IMG/VR virus record: IMGVR_UViG_3300046820_001502
Span: 1 to 56,790 of that record
Length of the DNA: 56,790 nt
Source of the DNA: a virus
Direction: 5' to 3' (one strand)
Positions 1 to 9,214 of the stretch are shown here, piece after piece (position 1 is the stretch's first letter; each line of letters begins with the position of its first letter). The position numbers and the translations under genes were made by a program. Under the pieces are notes generated by a model. It was not told where the DNA came from and did not search any database. It worked only from the letters and a program-made list of their open reading frames with translations.

Positions 1-3000
1 TTTTTGTATTCAGGCGTTTCTGCCAAATCAGTAAATTGTTTTTTCCAATAATCTTGGAAACTAATGTAATTAGCACTTAAAGCATCCGCAATTATTTTAA
101 TTTGTTCTACAGCGTTAGGATTTGTTTTAATTTCATTTCCACCTTGTAGGTCATTTATTAAAGTCGTTAAAGAATCTGATTTTGTAAATAATGGGGTCAT
201 TAAAATGTAAAATCTGTTGTCGGCACAGCTTTGGAAAAATGTTTTAATTAATGGTATTGTAAATCCACATCCGTCTCTATCAATGGTTGAGGTTGATTCT
301 TTGAAATAACTGTATGTCATGTCGTATGAATCTAAAAATTCATTATAAGTATCTATTGTGTTTTTAACATTAAATGTATATACATCAAATATTGATCCTG
401 ATGTTTCTTGCGGATCAAAGAAAGTACTACCGCTCAAATCATAAATTAATGGTTCGTTTGACGGACTTAAACTACCATCTAATTTTGACGCGATCACATC
501 AAGTTGTCTAAAGATAAAATTCAATTCGTTCTCAACATTAACCAAATTTGTCGTGTTATTTAAAATAACATTTAATAATGCAGTTTGTCTTTCGGTTGCA
601 ATATTTGTTAATTTCTCTTCGAGTTCTCTTTTTTGTTTTGCATTTATGGTATTGTCGGCTAATAATGTTTTTGTAAATGGATCTTCATTTTTAGAAATAT
701 CATCTTTAACTCTCACAACTAATTTTTCAACAAACTCCTGATACTTGTTAGTTTTTCCATAAATAGAAGTTTCTACTTTCTCAGGTGTGAATGGTGATAA
801 CTCACCTTTTGTGTAGTTTCTACTATTGTTTGCGATTTGTAACGCACCATAACCATAATCAGAATTAATTTTACTTAATGAATCGTATTGTGATTTAAAA
901 TACTGAACAAGTTTTTCTTCTAAAGATCCATATAATGTTGTGTAATCCATAACTGTAGCGTCAACTATACTACCAACAGTAGATCCACCTTTCTTAGGTT
1001 GTACACTATTGATTTGAGCTTGTTGTTGTGGAGATACAGGTGGTAATCCTCCTGTAATTTTTTCCACAACATATTGATCTTTTTTGGTGGTGTCTTCAGT
1101 TGGTGTTGCCCTTTCATCATAAATTTCTGTATTAGCGTAGAAGTTAAATGATAAAGCATTTTGTAATTGTTGTACTGGTTCTTTTAATCCCATACCTCCT
1201 ATTACGTTGAACCCCATGCTAACTTTTACGATCATAGGTTGTACACCAATACCTTCAGGATTTAAATCTAATTCGTTAAATGTAAAACCTAAACTTGTTG
1301 GGATTATCTTAGTGTGAAAGAAATCCCCAATTCTTAATACCAATACAGGTGGTGCTCCAAATGATGTATTTAAAGCATCATTATATTTTGGTCTTCCGTC
1401 AGGTCCAATAATAGGAATTGATTGTCCAGGTCTAACACACTGATTTAGGAATGTTAATCGAGCATTCAAACCTTCAGGGGTCATAGAGTGAAACGCAGGA
1501 TCAAAGTATTTGATTTTGTCTTTAATAGAATCAAACACCATAGGATCGGTCTCTTTTATTACCTCAAAATAATCACACTCAGAAAATAAATTTCTAAGTA
1601 TTTGTTTAGAAATCCCATTTTTAATTTTTTGTTCCACAGTAACTTGTGGTTCTGGTTTAATACTTTGAGTTGGTTCAGTAAGAATATTCTGTACGTTGTT
1701 TGGCTTATCGTTATTAGATGTAGTTGCCGTTTCTTTTTCTTGAACTGGTTTTGGATTTTCTTTTTGTTTTGCCCTAATTCTTTGTATATAAACCCTTCGA
1801 CACGCCATAGCAGGAACACTATATACTTGAGAAATTGGAGTTACCGGACTTCCAGGTGCGTCTAAATTTTGTATATCTTGAGTACAATTAACCGAATCAA
1901 ATAAAACTTGACCACCTTGTGCGTTTGTAACGGCATTATCATTAACGTCTGTTGTTCCTGATGCTTCTGATCTTGTTGCCGGTATTGAAATTGTTTCTCC
2001 CTTAGCAATAAGTTTAAGTTTAAAATTTTCCCCTGCGGTATAGTAAGTGTTTATCGTTGTTCCATCATCTAATGGTTGAGCTAAAAACCATTTTAAAACA
2101 GAATCATTTCTTCTTTGAGATAATTTGTCATTATAAGATACAGATGCGGTTGGTGATGCAGACCCCACCATATCAATTTCAACACTTCCACCATTTTTTA
2201 ATATGTCTTTAACTTGTGGTAATAAAGTGTTTTTAATGTAATTAAAGTTACCTTCAACAACATCAGTAAAGAAATTAGGGACTGCAGAACCTGAAAAAAC
2301 CGATCCTCCTTCTGGTTGTACTTTTTGTGGTGCCTTTTCTGTGTAAGTTGTTTTATTTGCAATATAACTATTATACCAATATTCATATGGTTGACTTGCG
2401 ACAATTGCAGTTGAGTTAGTACATTCAGGACAATCGTTATCAAAATAAAAACCTATTCCTTCATACTTAGTCATATCTACATCGGTAAAGACAGGATCAG
2501 TCGCAACTGTCGTACCTTGTTGTCCTCCGTTTTGAGTACCGTCGGCACCTGTTGCAGCTCCAGGTTGGTTTGTTGCCGTGTCCTGTGGTATACTTTCTAA
2601 AACTTGGATTTGTTCTTCTGCAGTTAATCTTGGGTTATTTAATATTTGTTGATATGTATATAAATCTTTTGTTGGTATTGTGTTAAACTTAGCAGCTAAA
2701 TCATATAAATCATATTTTGTACAACCAGCATAAAACGAATCTACAATACTATCTATTCTTTCTTTTTGAACTCCTTTTAATTGTTTTTCAATTATGGTGT
2801 TCATCGCTGAAGGTGTGTCCACAATAATTGTAAATCCTAATTGACCTGTTCTACTTGTGTTCTTATAAGTATAAATTGGTTCAGGTCTACCCATAAAGTT
2901 AGTTTGACTAAAGTCGGGTCTTGAGTCATCGGAGAATGTTAAATCATAAGGTGGGAACCACATAATTCTACCACCATTAGGTCCTTTTTCACAAACAGGT

Positions 3001-4898
3001 AAATCATCGTAAGTAAATCCAGGTCTATCTGAAGTTCTCCAAGCTAAGTTCTCTAAAGAGAACATATATTTTTTAACTTTACCATCTCTAATGTTTGTAG
3101 ACTCTTTACCTCTTAATGGTGCGATGTTCAAGTTATATGTGTTATCTAAAATTGAATAGTCAAATTGTCTTCCTGTTGTTGTAATACCATCTGATTTTTG
3201 TAGATCGGCATAGGTATAATACGGTGTATCTTTTTGGAATACTCTACAATATTCTAATCCTGCCTGTGTTCCATCCGCTTGATTAACATATGATAAAACT
3301 CTTGAACCTTTAGTAATTTCTTTATATCCGTCGTTGAATACTTTTGAAACTTGATTAATTGCGGTACCAACGTGTTTTAATCTTGTCTGACCTTGTACTT
3401 GATCAGCAGCATCTACTAATCTTTGTGTTTCATAAAGAATTGATCCAGGTCTAAATTCAATATCGGTAGATTGATATTGTAAATAATCTGCCGATATCTG
3501 ATTAAAATCGTCATCAAGACTACCTGCACCTCCACCCTGAGTCGCTCTAAACCCTGCGTTAGGTTTGTATTTTGGTGAAGTCCAAACTAATTGTCCTGTT
3601 ATTCCACCACCATCACTATAAGATCTACCTTTTAAACCAAACTTAATTGATTCTTCATTTCCTTCATAAAGGATACTAAGAGCGTCAGGTCCATAAACAA
3701 TACTTTGTTGTTGAACTCCGAATTGATTTACAGGTAATTGGTTTGGTGGTCCGTCAATTTGTGCCGGTTCTGAATTTTCACTACCAACATAATAACCTGA
3801 AGATTGTGCTTTATCTTGATCAAATAATCTATTTACTGCTGCCGATGCTCCTGCAATTAAACCACCAATAAGACCTCTGTTATACGCTGGTCTATAAAGG
3901 TTATAATCTAAAGCCGAGAATAATGCCGATCTTTGACCGTTACCTGTATTAGCAACAAACACCTCAGAAGGATTTCTATACTTGTTTAATATAGGTGCTA
4001 ATAAACCACCCGTTAGATTATTTGCAACACCTAAAGCGGCTTCTGTTTGTGGTTTGTTAATTGGGTTATCGTCATCAAAATAATCTCCCGGTATAAATGA
4101 AACGGGGAAATATGTACCTGTCAATCTATTCGCAAAAGAAACCGCAGCTAAAGCAGGGTTTTCAGGAACCGTAATTTTCCAATTCTTAATAAAGAATGGT
4201 TGTTGTCCTGTCGCCAATAAACTTGCAGATAACGGATCACTAATCGTATCTAAATTAATCGCACCTATTGTTGCTTGTTGTAGTTCTTGTGATATTCTTT
4301 CATTAAACGCAAACTTCAATTGACTTGCACCAATTTTTGCCAAATAACTATCGGAAGATAAAGGTCCGTTTGAACCTACAGGATCATCTTGAAATACGAT
4401 ATTAAATGTAGGGTAAGATGAATAGTTATAGTATAATGGATCCCAATATGGTTGATATATATTACCATTATTTTGTATATCTGTTATAACTACTAAATCT
4501 TTGAATCCTCCTGAAGGACCCCATTTGTTCGTGACATAAGCCGATTCTATGAAAAACTCATTTACAATTAAAAGCGCACCACTTGTAGAAACTGTGTTTG
4601 CTGCGTATGGTCCTTGATTTGGGTTCAGTACAGGCGTTAAATTAACGGCAATAGGAACTCCAAATCCACCTTCAGGCCCATATTCATTTAATGGATATAA
4701 GTCTTGCGCAAATAAATTTGTTGATACAAAATTATTAGGAGAATCTACCACATTCGCAACCGTTAATACAGTTTCAAAATTAATAGGGTTACCAGGTGAT
4801 GTATATGAACCTGGCACGTTGTATGGTGGTAAATTCCTTACCAACAATTGTTTTCTGAATGTTTCAGAACTACCAAAAGACAAAAAACTTTCCGCCAT
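1..4898 (-). CDS. Very large baseplate/tail protein with OmpA-like domain (3' end outside window)
   Basis: The reading frame is open without a stop from an ATG at 4898 to the left edge, giving at least 1632 residues; the protein starts MAESFLSFGSSETFRKQ. About residues 880-970 (roughly 1980-2250) resemble an OmpA C-terminal domain: a VEIDMVGSASP strand, then a YNDKLSQRRNDSV helix like the N-x-x-LS-x-x-R-A signature that binds peptidoglycan. The rest is rich in Asn, Tyr, Gly and Gln, as in structural proteins, and I do not recognise a family. It follows the tape-measure gene in transcription order, where myophages keep baseplate hub and wedge genes. I infer a baseplate or hub protein whose OmpA-like domain might contact the cell wall. 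A TATTTAT element lies 12 bases before the ATG. The assignment rests on position and one domain. Confidence 0.6.
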   Translation of the reverse strand, partial: MAESFLSFGSSETFRKQLLVRNLPPYNVPGSYTSPGNPINFETVLTVANVVDSPNNFVSTNLFAQDLYPLNEYGPEGGFGVPIAVNLTPVLNPNQGPYAANTVSTSGALLIVNEFFIESAYVTNKWGPSGGFKDLVVITDIQNNGNIYQPYWDPLYYNYSSYPTFNIVFQDDPVGSNGPLSSDSYLAKIGASQLKFAFNERISQELQQATIGAINLDTISDPLSASLLATGQQPFFIKNWKITVPENPALAAVSFANRLTGTYFPVSFIPGDYFDDDNPINKPQTEAALGVANNLTGGLLAPILNKYRNPSEVFVANTGNGQRSALFSALDYNLYRPAYNRGLIGGLIAGASAAVNRLFDQDKAQSSGYYVGSENSEPAQIDGPPNQLPVNQFGVQQQSIVYGPDALSILYEGNEESIKFGLKGRSYSDGGGITGQLVWTSPKYKPNAGFRATQGGGAGSLDDDFNQISADYLQYQSTDIEFRPGSILYETQRLVDAADQVQGQTRLKHVGTAINQVSKVFNDGYKEITKGSRVLSYVNQADGTQAGLEYCRVFQKDTPYYTYADLQKSDGITTTGRQFDYSILDNTYNLNIAPLRGKESTNIRDGKVKKYMFSLENLAWRTSDRPGFTYDDLPVCEKGPNGGRIMWFPPYDLTFSDDSRPDFSQTNFMGRPEPIYTYKNTSRTGQLGFTIIVDTPSAMNTIIEKQLKGVQKERIDSIVDSFYAGCTKYDLYDLAAKFNTIPTKDLYTYQQILNNPRLTAEEQIQVLESIPQDTATNQPGAATGADGTQNGGQQGTTVATDPVFTDVDMTKYEGIGFYFDNDCPECTNSTAIVASQPYEYWYNSYIANKTTYTEKAPQKVQPEGGSVFSGSAVPNFFTDVVEGNFNYIKNTLLPQVKDILKNGGSVEIDMVGSASPTASVSYNDKLSQRRNDSVLKWFLAQPLDDGTTINTYYTAGENFKLKLIAKGETISIPATRSEASGTTDVNDNAVTNAQGGQVLFDSVNCTQDIQNLDAPGSPVTPISQVYSVPAMACRRVYIQRIRAKQKENPKPVQEKETATTSNNDKPNNVQNILTEPTQSIKPEPQVTVEQKIKNGISKQILRNLFSECDYFEVIKETDPMVFDSIKDKIKYFDPAFHSMTPEGLNARLTFLNQCVRPGQSIPIIGPDGRPKYNDALNTSFGAPPVLVLRIGDFFHTKIIPTSLGFTFNELDLNPEGIGVQPMIVKVSMGFNVIGGMGLKEPVQQLQNALSFNFYANTEIYDERATPTEDTTKKDQYVVEKITGGLPPVSPQQQAQINSVQPKKGGSTVGSIVDATVMDYTTLYGSLEEKLVQYFKSQYDSLSKINSDYGYGALQIANNSRNYTKGELSPFTPEKVETSIYGKTNKYQEFVEKLVVRVKDDISKNEDPFTKTLLADNTINAKQKRELEEKLTNIATERQTALLNVILNNTTNLVNVENELNFIFRQLDVIASKLDGSLSPSNEPLIYDLSGSTFFDPQETSGSIFDVYTFNVKNTIDTYNEFLDSYDMTYSYFKESTSTIDRDGCGFTIPLIKTFFQSCADNRFYILMTPLFTKSDSLTTLINDLQGGNEIKTNPNAVEQIKIIADALSANYISFQDYWKKQFTDLAETPEYK

Positions 4899-4910
4899 TA
4901 ACTTTTATTT

Positions 4911-4917
4911 ATAAATA
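4911..4917 (-). promoter_or_regulatory. TATTTAT late-promoter-like element
   Basis: TATTTAT on the coding strand, 12 bases before the ATG at 4898. The same heptamer recurs upstream of most structural genes here. Confidence 0.5.
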
Positions 4918-4949
4918 GATATTAGGTGATTTTTTTTGTAAATATAGAT

Positions 4950-6749
4950 TTACTTATTTTTACCACCATTTGAAGACGAAGGTCCTATACCGTCTAACAC
5001 TACTTTTCTCAAACTAGCGGCAAATGCTGGGTCTTCTAACATTTTTTGTTTGATTTGTGCAACTTCGGTATCGGTTAATTTTAAAGTATTATTATCCCCC
5101 TCAACTTTTAAGTTAAAATTCACGTTTGCGTCAGATTTTGTTTCTACTTGTATTGGTTGTGAGTATGCCTTTTCAACTCTTTCCATTATTGATTTTTGTG
5201 AGATCTCAGTTTGTTTCATGAGGTTGTCTTCTAACCTTGATGTTACTGTACCAAAGTTTGTGAATAACTCGTCTAAGGCTTTATTTTGTCTATCTTTGTC
5301 ACCTGTAACCGCACCAGCGATAACATCCTCTAAAGGTCTGTATATCTCTTCTTGGTTTTTTCTCATGTCCTCAGTAGAACCAACTACATTAGAAAATCCT
5401 TTTGCAACATCTTTATAACTTTCAGATAGAGTACCATAAAATTTAGAAAGTGTTGGACTTGTTGCTTTTGCCATTTTTGCAGATACTTCACCACTTTTTA
5501 AGTAATTAAGGATTTGAGTTGTTTGATCCAATTGGTTCATTGCAATCTCTTCAATACTTTTTGAAGATTCCTCGTTAGCTCTTTGGAGTTGTTTAATATC
5601 GTCAGGTGTTAATTCCTCAACTTTTTTCTCTGTTGTAATTCCTGTTTCAGCATTTCTAACTTGTACCGTCGCAACACCATTTTTCATTTGAGCCATGGAT
5701 GCAATCAACTCTTTTGTTTCATCGTCTCCTGCAAAATTTGGCATTTTAATTTGTTTTAACTTCATTTCAAAGTCTGCAGATTTAAGAGCCATAGCGGCGA
5801 ATTCTTTTCCTGTCATACCAACAGCATCGGCAACTTCTCTCATTCTTCTTTTTGCACCAGGTAGGATTTCCATTTTACCTGTCTTCTCGTTGAATGTTGT
5901 AAATTCTTTACCAAGATTTACCATTTCTTTTTGTAACGCTTCAGGATCGTTTTGTGCCATGTCCATTGCTCTTAACGGATCTAATAAACCACTTGATGTA
6001 ACACCTAATCGTTGTAGTGCTGCTGACATATCAATTGCCTTTTCAGGATTCATTAAATTTTCCGCTTGTTGGAATACGTGGTCCATACTTATACCAAGTC
6101 TTTCTGAAGTTGCCGCCATTTTAGCTAATCCTTTAACACCAGTTTCAAAGTTGTACATATTCATTTCACCCAAATTAGCGACAACTTTTCCTGAAACTCC
6201 TGCAACTGAAACACCAACACTTCTCGCATAATCTGCAACTTCTTTCATTTGGTCTCCAACATCGTAAATTGAAACTCCTACATCTCTAAAACTAGCTGCT
6301 AGTGTTTCAATATTTTCACCTGTAAGTTGAGCAGCAGCGGATAATTCAACAACAGCTTCTTTACCAACACTAGCTGCGGTTCCCAAACCTTTCATTACAC
6401 TTGTTAAATTGGTTGCAAATTGATCTTCACTTATACCTAACTTAGCTAACTCAGGTCCGGCGTCTGCAATTGTTGTTTTGAATTCGTCAATTCTTGCCTT
6501 TGATAACCCAAAGCTTTGTTGTACAGATGTTGCATATTTATCCATATCCTCAAACACTTGAGAATCAAAAGGATTGATGGCACTAGCCATGCTTTTAACC
6601 GTATTATTGACAACACCCGCTAAAGAAGAAACGTTCATAGTAAAGGCATGGAAATCCTGTGAGGTTGAATTCACCATGTTTTTAAATTTTTCTCCTGTTT
6701 GAGAAAAATAATCTTTATTCTCTTGGGTAAAATCTTCTTCCCCTGCCAT
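4950..6749 (-). CDS. Probable tail tape measure protein
   Basis: 599 residues, close to the 590 of T4 gp29. The sequence is almost entirely alpha-helical with alternating Ala/Met/Val heptads and no enzyme motif. It has long amphipathic segments such as LGISEDQFATNLTSVMKGLG (residues 100-120) and helical blocks through the middle, as in the central region of tape measure proteins that occupy the tail tube lumen and set tail length. It lies directly after the sheath, tube and chaperone genes, the usual place for a tape measure. A polar C-terminus (about residues 530-599) could fold separately and contact the baseplate. If it behaves like gp29, its length predicts a tail of roughly 0.1 micrometre. 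The call rests on size, helicity and order rather than a diagnostic motif. Confidence 0.6.
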   Translation of the reverse strand: MAGEEDFTQENKDYFSQTGEKFKNMVNSTSQDFHAFTMNVSSLAGVVNNTVKSMASAINPFDSQVFEDMDKYATSVQQSFGLSKARIDEFKTTIADAGPELAKLGISEDQFATNLTSVMKGLGTAASVGKEAVVELSAAAQLTGENIETLAASFRDVGVSIYDVGDQMKEVADYARSVGVSVAGVSGKVVANLGEMNMYNFETGVKGLAKMAATSERLGISMDHVFQQAENLMNPEKAIDMSAALQRLGVTSSGLLDPLRAMDMAQNDPEALQKEMVNLGKEFTTFNEKTGKMEILPGAKRRMREVADAVGMTGKEFAAMALKSADFEMKLKQIKMPNFAGDDETKELIASMAQMKNGVATVQVRNAETGITTEKKVEELTPDDIKQLQRANEESSKSIEEIAMNQLDQTTQILNYLKSGEVSAKMAKATSPTLSKFYGTLSESYKDVAKGFSNVVGSTEDMRKNQEEIYRPLEDVIAGAVTGDKDRQNKALDELFTNFGTVTSRLEDNLMKQTEISQKSIMERVEKAYSQPIQVETKSDANVNFNLKVEGDNNTLKLTDTEVAQIKQKMLEDPAFAASLRKVVLDGIGPSSSNGGKNK

Positions 6750-6764
6750 AAATTACTTTATTTA

Positions 6765-6771
6765 ATAAATA
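6765..6771 (-). promoter_or_regulatory. TATTTAT late-promoter-like element
   Basis: TATTTAT on the coding strand, 15 bases before the ATG of the tape-measure gene (6749). Confidence 0.45.
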
Positions 6772-6774
6772 TTC

Positions 6775-6948
6775 TTAGTCAGTTTTTTTATTGTCTTCAA
6801 CATATTTGTTGATTAGATACTTTCTAACGTAAGTAGGCATTTTATAAAACTCTGAATATTGAGTTCTGAAGATTTTGGAAAAATAATAAAATTCGTCTAA
6901 AATGATTGACTTATACTGATATGAAAGGCCGAAAAAATTCCACCCCAA
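6775..6948 (-). CDS. Downstream half of tail-assembly chaperone (gp51-like), probably made by +1 frameshift
   Basis: A second frame is open from 6963 to the stop at 6775 and overlaps the end of the gp26-like gene. It reads GWNFFGLSYQYKSIILDEF and later MPTYVRKYLINK, which recalls the short gp51-type proteins of T4-like phages (a WN...L.Y start, then P-x-x-x-R-[KR]-[YFW] near the end). There is no ATG before 6843, where one would remove the first half. The start given is a possible TTG at 6948. More likely the ribosome shifts +1 at TTT TTT CGG (6937-6929), where the second TTT can re-pair as TTC and the A site would hold a rare CGG codon. The fused product would be about 301 residues. Tail chaperone pairs ahead of the tape-measure gene are commonly made by programmed frameshift. 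Real coding is likely; the start mechanism is inferred. Confidence 0.55.
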   Translation of the reverse strand: MGWNFFGLSYQYKSIILDEFYYFSKIFRTQYSEFYKMPTYVRKYLINKYVEDNKKTD

Positions 6949-7681
6949 AAGTAATGTCGACCATTACTCTTTCTCCTGACGGGGCTATAACTTCTTTTAC
7001 TAAATCTAATCTAGGTTCGTTTTCAGCCATAAACCTTCTAATAAATTTTGAATCTCCAATTGGCATTTGTTCCACAAACGTAGCAATATTTGTTCTATCG
7101 GAACTTCCATCTATTTCTACAATTTGACGAGTTATTCTTGTTGTTACAGTTGGCGATACACGACCAACAGGTGTTGACTGTAGAATTCTTTCAATTTCAA
7201 TTCTATCTCCAATAGTTAGAACTTTTAATTTAATATTTTTTTTAGATACAGGAAGAGTCACTTCAAACAACCCATCATCATTTGGTTTTTCTTTAGTTTG
7301 TTTAATGTTTAACTCATCTAACAAAATTGTAGTTGTAAACCTTTGTTCTGTTTTTGGGTCTGTTGATGAAATTGTATATTCAGGGCCAAAAGATGTATTT
7401 CTTAAAAATAAAAGAATCGCCTCAACATCACCATCAATTAATTCTTCAGGTCTTAAATCTCTTTCATATAACTTATTTCTAAGTAATGGTAATATAATAC
7501 TTTCTTGAATTGTTTTTTTAAAGTCGGCATCGGCAATTATGTTTTCGTCAACAGCGGTTAAGTAACCTATCTTAACAGATTTCTTTTTTGATTTGTAAAA
7601 AATACCCATACTTGGTAATGTGATTACATCATGTGGTAAATTAAACTCAGCTTGTCCTGCTGCATATACGTCTTGTTCCAT
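6911..7681 (-). CDS. T4 gp26-like baseplate hub / tail assembly chaperone
   Basis: 256 residues. The N-terminal LPHDVITLPSMGIFYKSKKK, followed by the IGYLTAVDENII segment, matches the start of the T4 gp26 family (T4_baseplate): LPS-x-G-x-FY, then a strand, then a helix beginning near 'EE-x-I'. T4 gp26 is somewhat shorter (208 residues). Genes of this family lie just before the tape measure and act with gp51 in hub assembly, probably as tail chaperones. The zero frame ends six codons after a TTT TTT CGG site; the overlapping +1 frame continues for 51 codons. No TATTTAT lies directly upstream; a terminator at 7706-7740 separates this gene from the tail tube gene, so its promoter is unclear. The family assignment comes from motif memory and gene order. 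Confidence 0.6.
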   Translation of the reverse strand: MEQDVYAAGQAEFNLPHDVITLPSMGIFYKSKKKSVKIGYLTAVDENIIADADFKKTIQESIILPLLRNKLYERDLRPEELIDGDVEAILLFLRNTSFGPEYTISSTDPKTEQRFTTTILLDELNIKQTKEKPNDDGLFEVTLPVSKKNIKLKVLTIGDRIEIERILQSTPVGRVSPTVTTRITRQIVEIDGSSDRTNIATFVEQMPIGDSKFIRRFMAENEPRLDLVKEVIAPSGERVMVDITFGVEFFRPFISV

Positions 7682-7699
7682 AGTTTCTTTTATTATAAA

Positions 7700-7740
7700 A
7701 ATAAAAAAAGACCTATACTAGTAAAGTAAATAGGTCTTTT
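7700..7740 (-). terminator. Rho-independent terminator after the tail tube gene
   Basis: Perfect 11-base inverted repeat, AAAAGACCTAT (7706-7716) with ATAGGTCTTTT (7730-7740) around a 13-base loop. Read on the minus strand the stem is followed by a run of T, and it lies 21 bases past the tail tube stop codon. Confidence 0.75.
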
Positions 7741-7761
7741 ATAATCAAAGTATTTTTTATA

Positions 7762-8250
7762 TTAGTATACCAAGATACAACGGTCCATTCTCATAGATGA
7801 TGTGATAGTTGCAATACCATCTTGTGAATAAGATAATTGTCCACCATCATATTTTGTTAAGAAGGTTCCTTCCAAAATCCATTTCTCAACAACAACACCT
7901 GTTGGGTCTAACATTTCTAAATCCACATTTTTCTTATATCCCGCAGCATATCCCATACGACCTGTAACTGACTCAGCACATAAACGTATCCACTCCATTA
8001 GAGCTTGTGAAGCTGAAGGTCCGATAGGGTCTCTGAAGGTAACACCAAGTTCACCCCAAGTAAATCTACCTGCAACATATGTTGAAGTGTTCAAAAACTG
8101 AATCTCTGTTGCCGCGATTGTTAAACTCGGTCTTGATGTTGTTTCTACATACCACTCGTTGATCCCCAATGAAGAAGGGAATCTTAGAATCCAACGGTTT
8201 TGCCTTTTCGGCTCGTAAGGAATCGGCATTTTCATTAATAAATCAGCCAT
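7762..8250 (-). CDS. Tail tube protein (T4 gp19-like)
   Basis: 162 residues, almost the same length as T4 gp19 (163). It is a compact beta-rich protein. It contains NRWILRFPSSLGINEWYVETTSRPS, written here in parts: NRWILRFPSS (residues 17-26) and EWYVETTSRP (31-40). It then has the TWGELGVTFRDPIGPSASQ stretch (about 64-82), which resembles the conserved 'w..i.vtf.D' strand of gp19 tube subunits, and ends in a strand-rich segment with ILEGTFLTKYDGGQLSYS (about 123-140). The tube is the inner hollow cylinder around which the sheath contracts. The gene is one removed from the sheath gene, with a HAD phosphatase inserted between, and has its own TATTTAT element 34 bases upstream and its own terminator, as expected for a highly expressed late gene. 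Confidence 0.85.
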   Translation of the reverse strand: MADLLMKMPIPYEPKRQNRWILRFPSSLGINEWYVETTSRPSLTIAATEIQFLNTSTYVAGRFTWGELGVTFRDPIGPSASQALMEWIRLCAESVTGRMGYAAGYKKNVDLEMLDPTGVVVEKWILEGTFLTKYDGGQLSYSQDGIATITSSMRMDRCILVY

Positions 8251-8284
8251 ATCTTAAATTTTCTTTTTTTGTTTTATTTTTATT

Positions 8285-8291
8285 ATAAATA
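8285..8291 (-). promoter_or_regulatory. TATTTAT late-promoter-like element
   Basis: TATTTAT on the coding strand, 34 bases before the tail tube ATG (8250), in a 109-base gap with no other recognisable content. Confidence 0.5.
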
Positions 8292-8359
8292 GTGTGAAAT
8301 AAAATTTTTTCTATTTACTTCAAATTTTTTTCAAGTTATATCTTAACTAGTCCTAGTTT

Positions 8360-9190
8360 TTATTCAAATTTAGTTTTCTTTCCTCCTCCAGTATAATAAA
8401 TATCTAATCCAGATTCATCATCAAAATGTTTCTTCATAGTTTGAACATTCTTTAAATCGTCATCTGAAAAACCTATATAAGGTATAAAATAATTACTAAT
8501 TTTGTTTTTCATAAATGCCTTTTCTTGTAGTTTTCTTGAAAGGTCTTGTACATAATTAACAAACTCTCTCATTGCAGTCACTTTAAGTTCCTCAGGGTTG
8601 GCAGCCGAACCTTCACCAAAACTTACAGGGTGGAATCTACACATATCTAAATACACCTTAATTAATTCGTCATCAGAAAGTTCGTCCTCGTCTGCAAGGT
8701 CTCTATATTTTTTAAGATTTTTAACAATCTCTGATTTATTTAAACCGTGTTTATTATTTTGAATTAAATTATAAACAGCCTGTTTTAATACCGAAGGGGT
8801 GTGTCCTCTTGCTGTTACAATGGCAAAAATGGATCCATTATTCACCGCCTCAACAAAGTCGTCCCACGCAGGACCAATAGGGGCTTTCATAGAGTCTGTT
8901 AAGAATTTTTTATCACCCGTAACTCTGAAGTCTCTAAAAGCATCGTCGTCAAAACCTGCGACAGTGTGACCTTCATATTCGAAAGGTTCTTTTCCAATTT
9001 CAGTTCGGTATTCAGCAAAGTCTTCTGTAGACATCCCAACACTATTACCTTTATCATCCTTCAAATATATTTTAGTTGGCATATACATAAGGTTATCATC
9101 CCAATCAAAAGCATAATACTTCATCGTAGGTTTCATTTGGTCCTGAATAATTTCTGATATTATTTCTTTAACAATTTTTTTGTGATACAT
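8360..9190 (-). CDS. HAD-superfamily phosphatase-like protein
   Basis: 276 residues with the HAD fold motifs in order. Motif I is FDWDDN (residues 28-33; nucleophile D29 and acid/base D31), motif II is VTARG (T126), and an acidic motif IV-like cluster is GFSDDD (240-245). HAD enzymes cleave phosphate esters through a phospho-aspartate; in phages the fold is used for polynucleotide 3'-phosphatase and nucleotidase roles. No kinase P-loop is present, so this is not a polynucleotide kinase fusion. The substrate is unknown. The gene sits between sheath and tube, an odd place for an enzyme. The annotated ATG is only 4 bases after a TATTTAT element; ATG codons at residues 19 and 23, just before motif I, are alternative starts that would leave a normal leader. 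Confidence 0.7.
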   Translation of the reverse strand: MYHKKIVKEIISEIIQDQMKPTMKYYAFDWDDNLMYMPTKIYLKDDKGNSVGMSTEDFAEYRTEIGKEPFEYEGHTVAGFDDDAFRDFRVTGDKKFLTDSMKAPIGPAWDDFVEAVNNGSIFAIVTARGHTPSVLKQAVYNLIQNNKHGLNKSEIVKNLKKYRDLADEDELSDDELIKVYLDMCRFHPVSFGEGSAANPEELKVTAMREFVNYVQDLSRKLQEKAFMKNKISNYFIPYIGFSDDDLKNVQTMKKHFDDESGLDIYYTGGGKKTKFE

Positions 9191-9194
9191 ACTA

Positions 9195-9201
9195 ATAAAT
9201 A
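9195..9201 (-). promoter_or_regulatory. TATTTAT element abutting the start codon
   Basis: TATTTAT on the coding strand only 4 bases before the ATG at 9190. If it is a -10 element, transcription would begin at or inside that ATG, so translation may start at the internal ATG at residue 19 or 23. Confidence 0.4.
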
Positions 9202-9214
9202 TTGTGTTTAATAA

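Noticed and set aside
1-4898. Apparent gene desert with only short open frames
   Set aside because: Translating the minus strand shows one continuous frame from the ATG at 4898 to the edge; the short frames are shadows.
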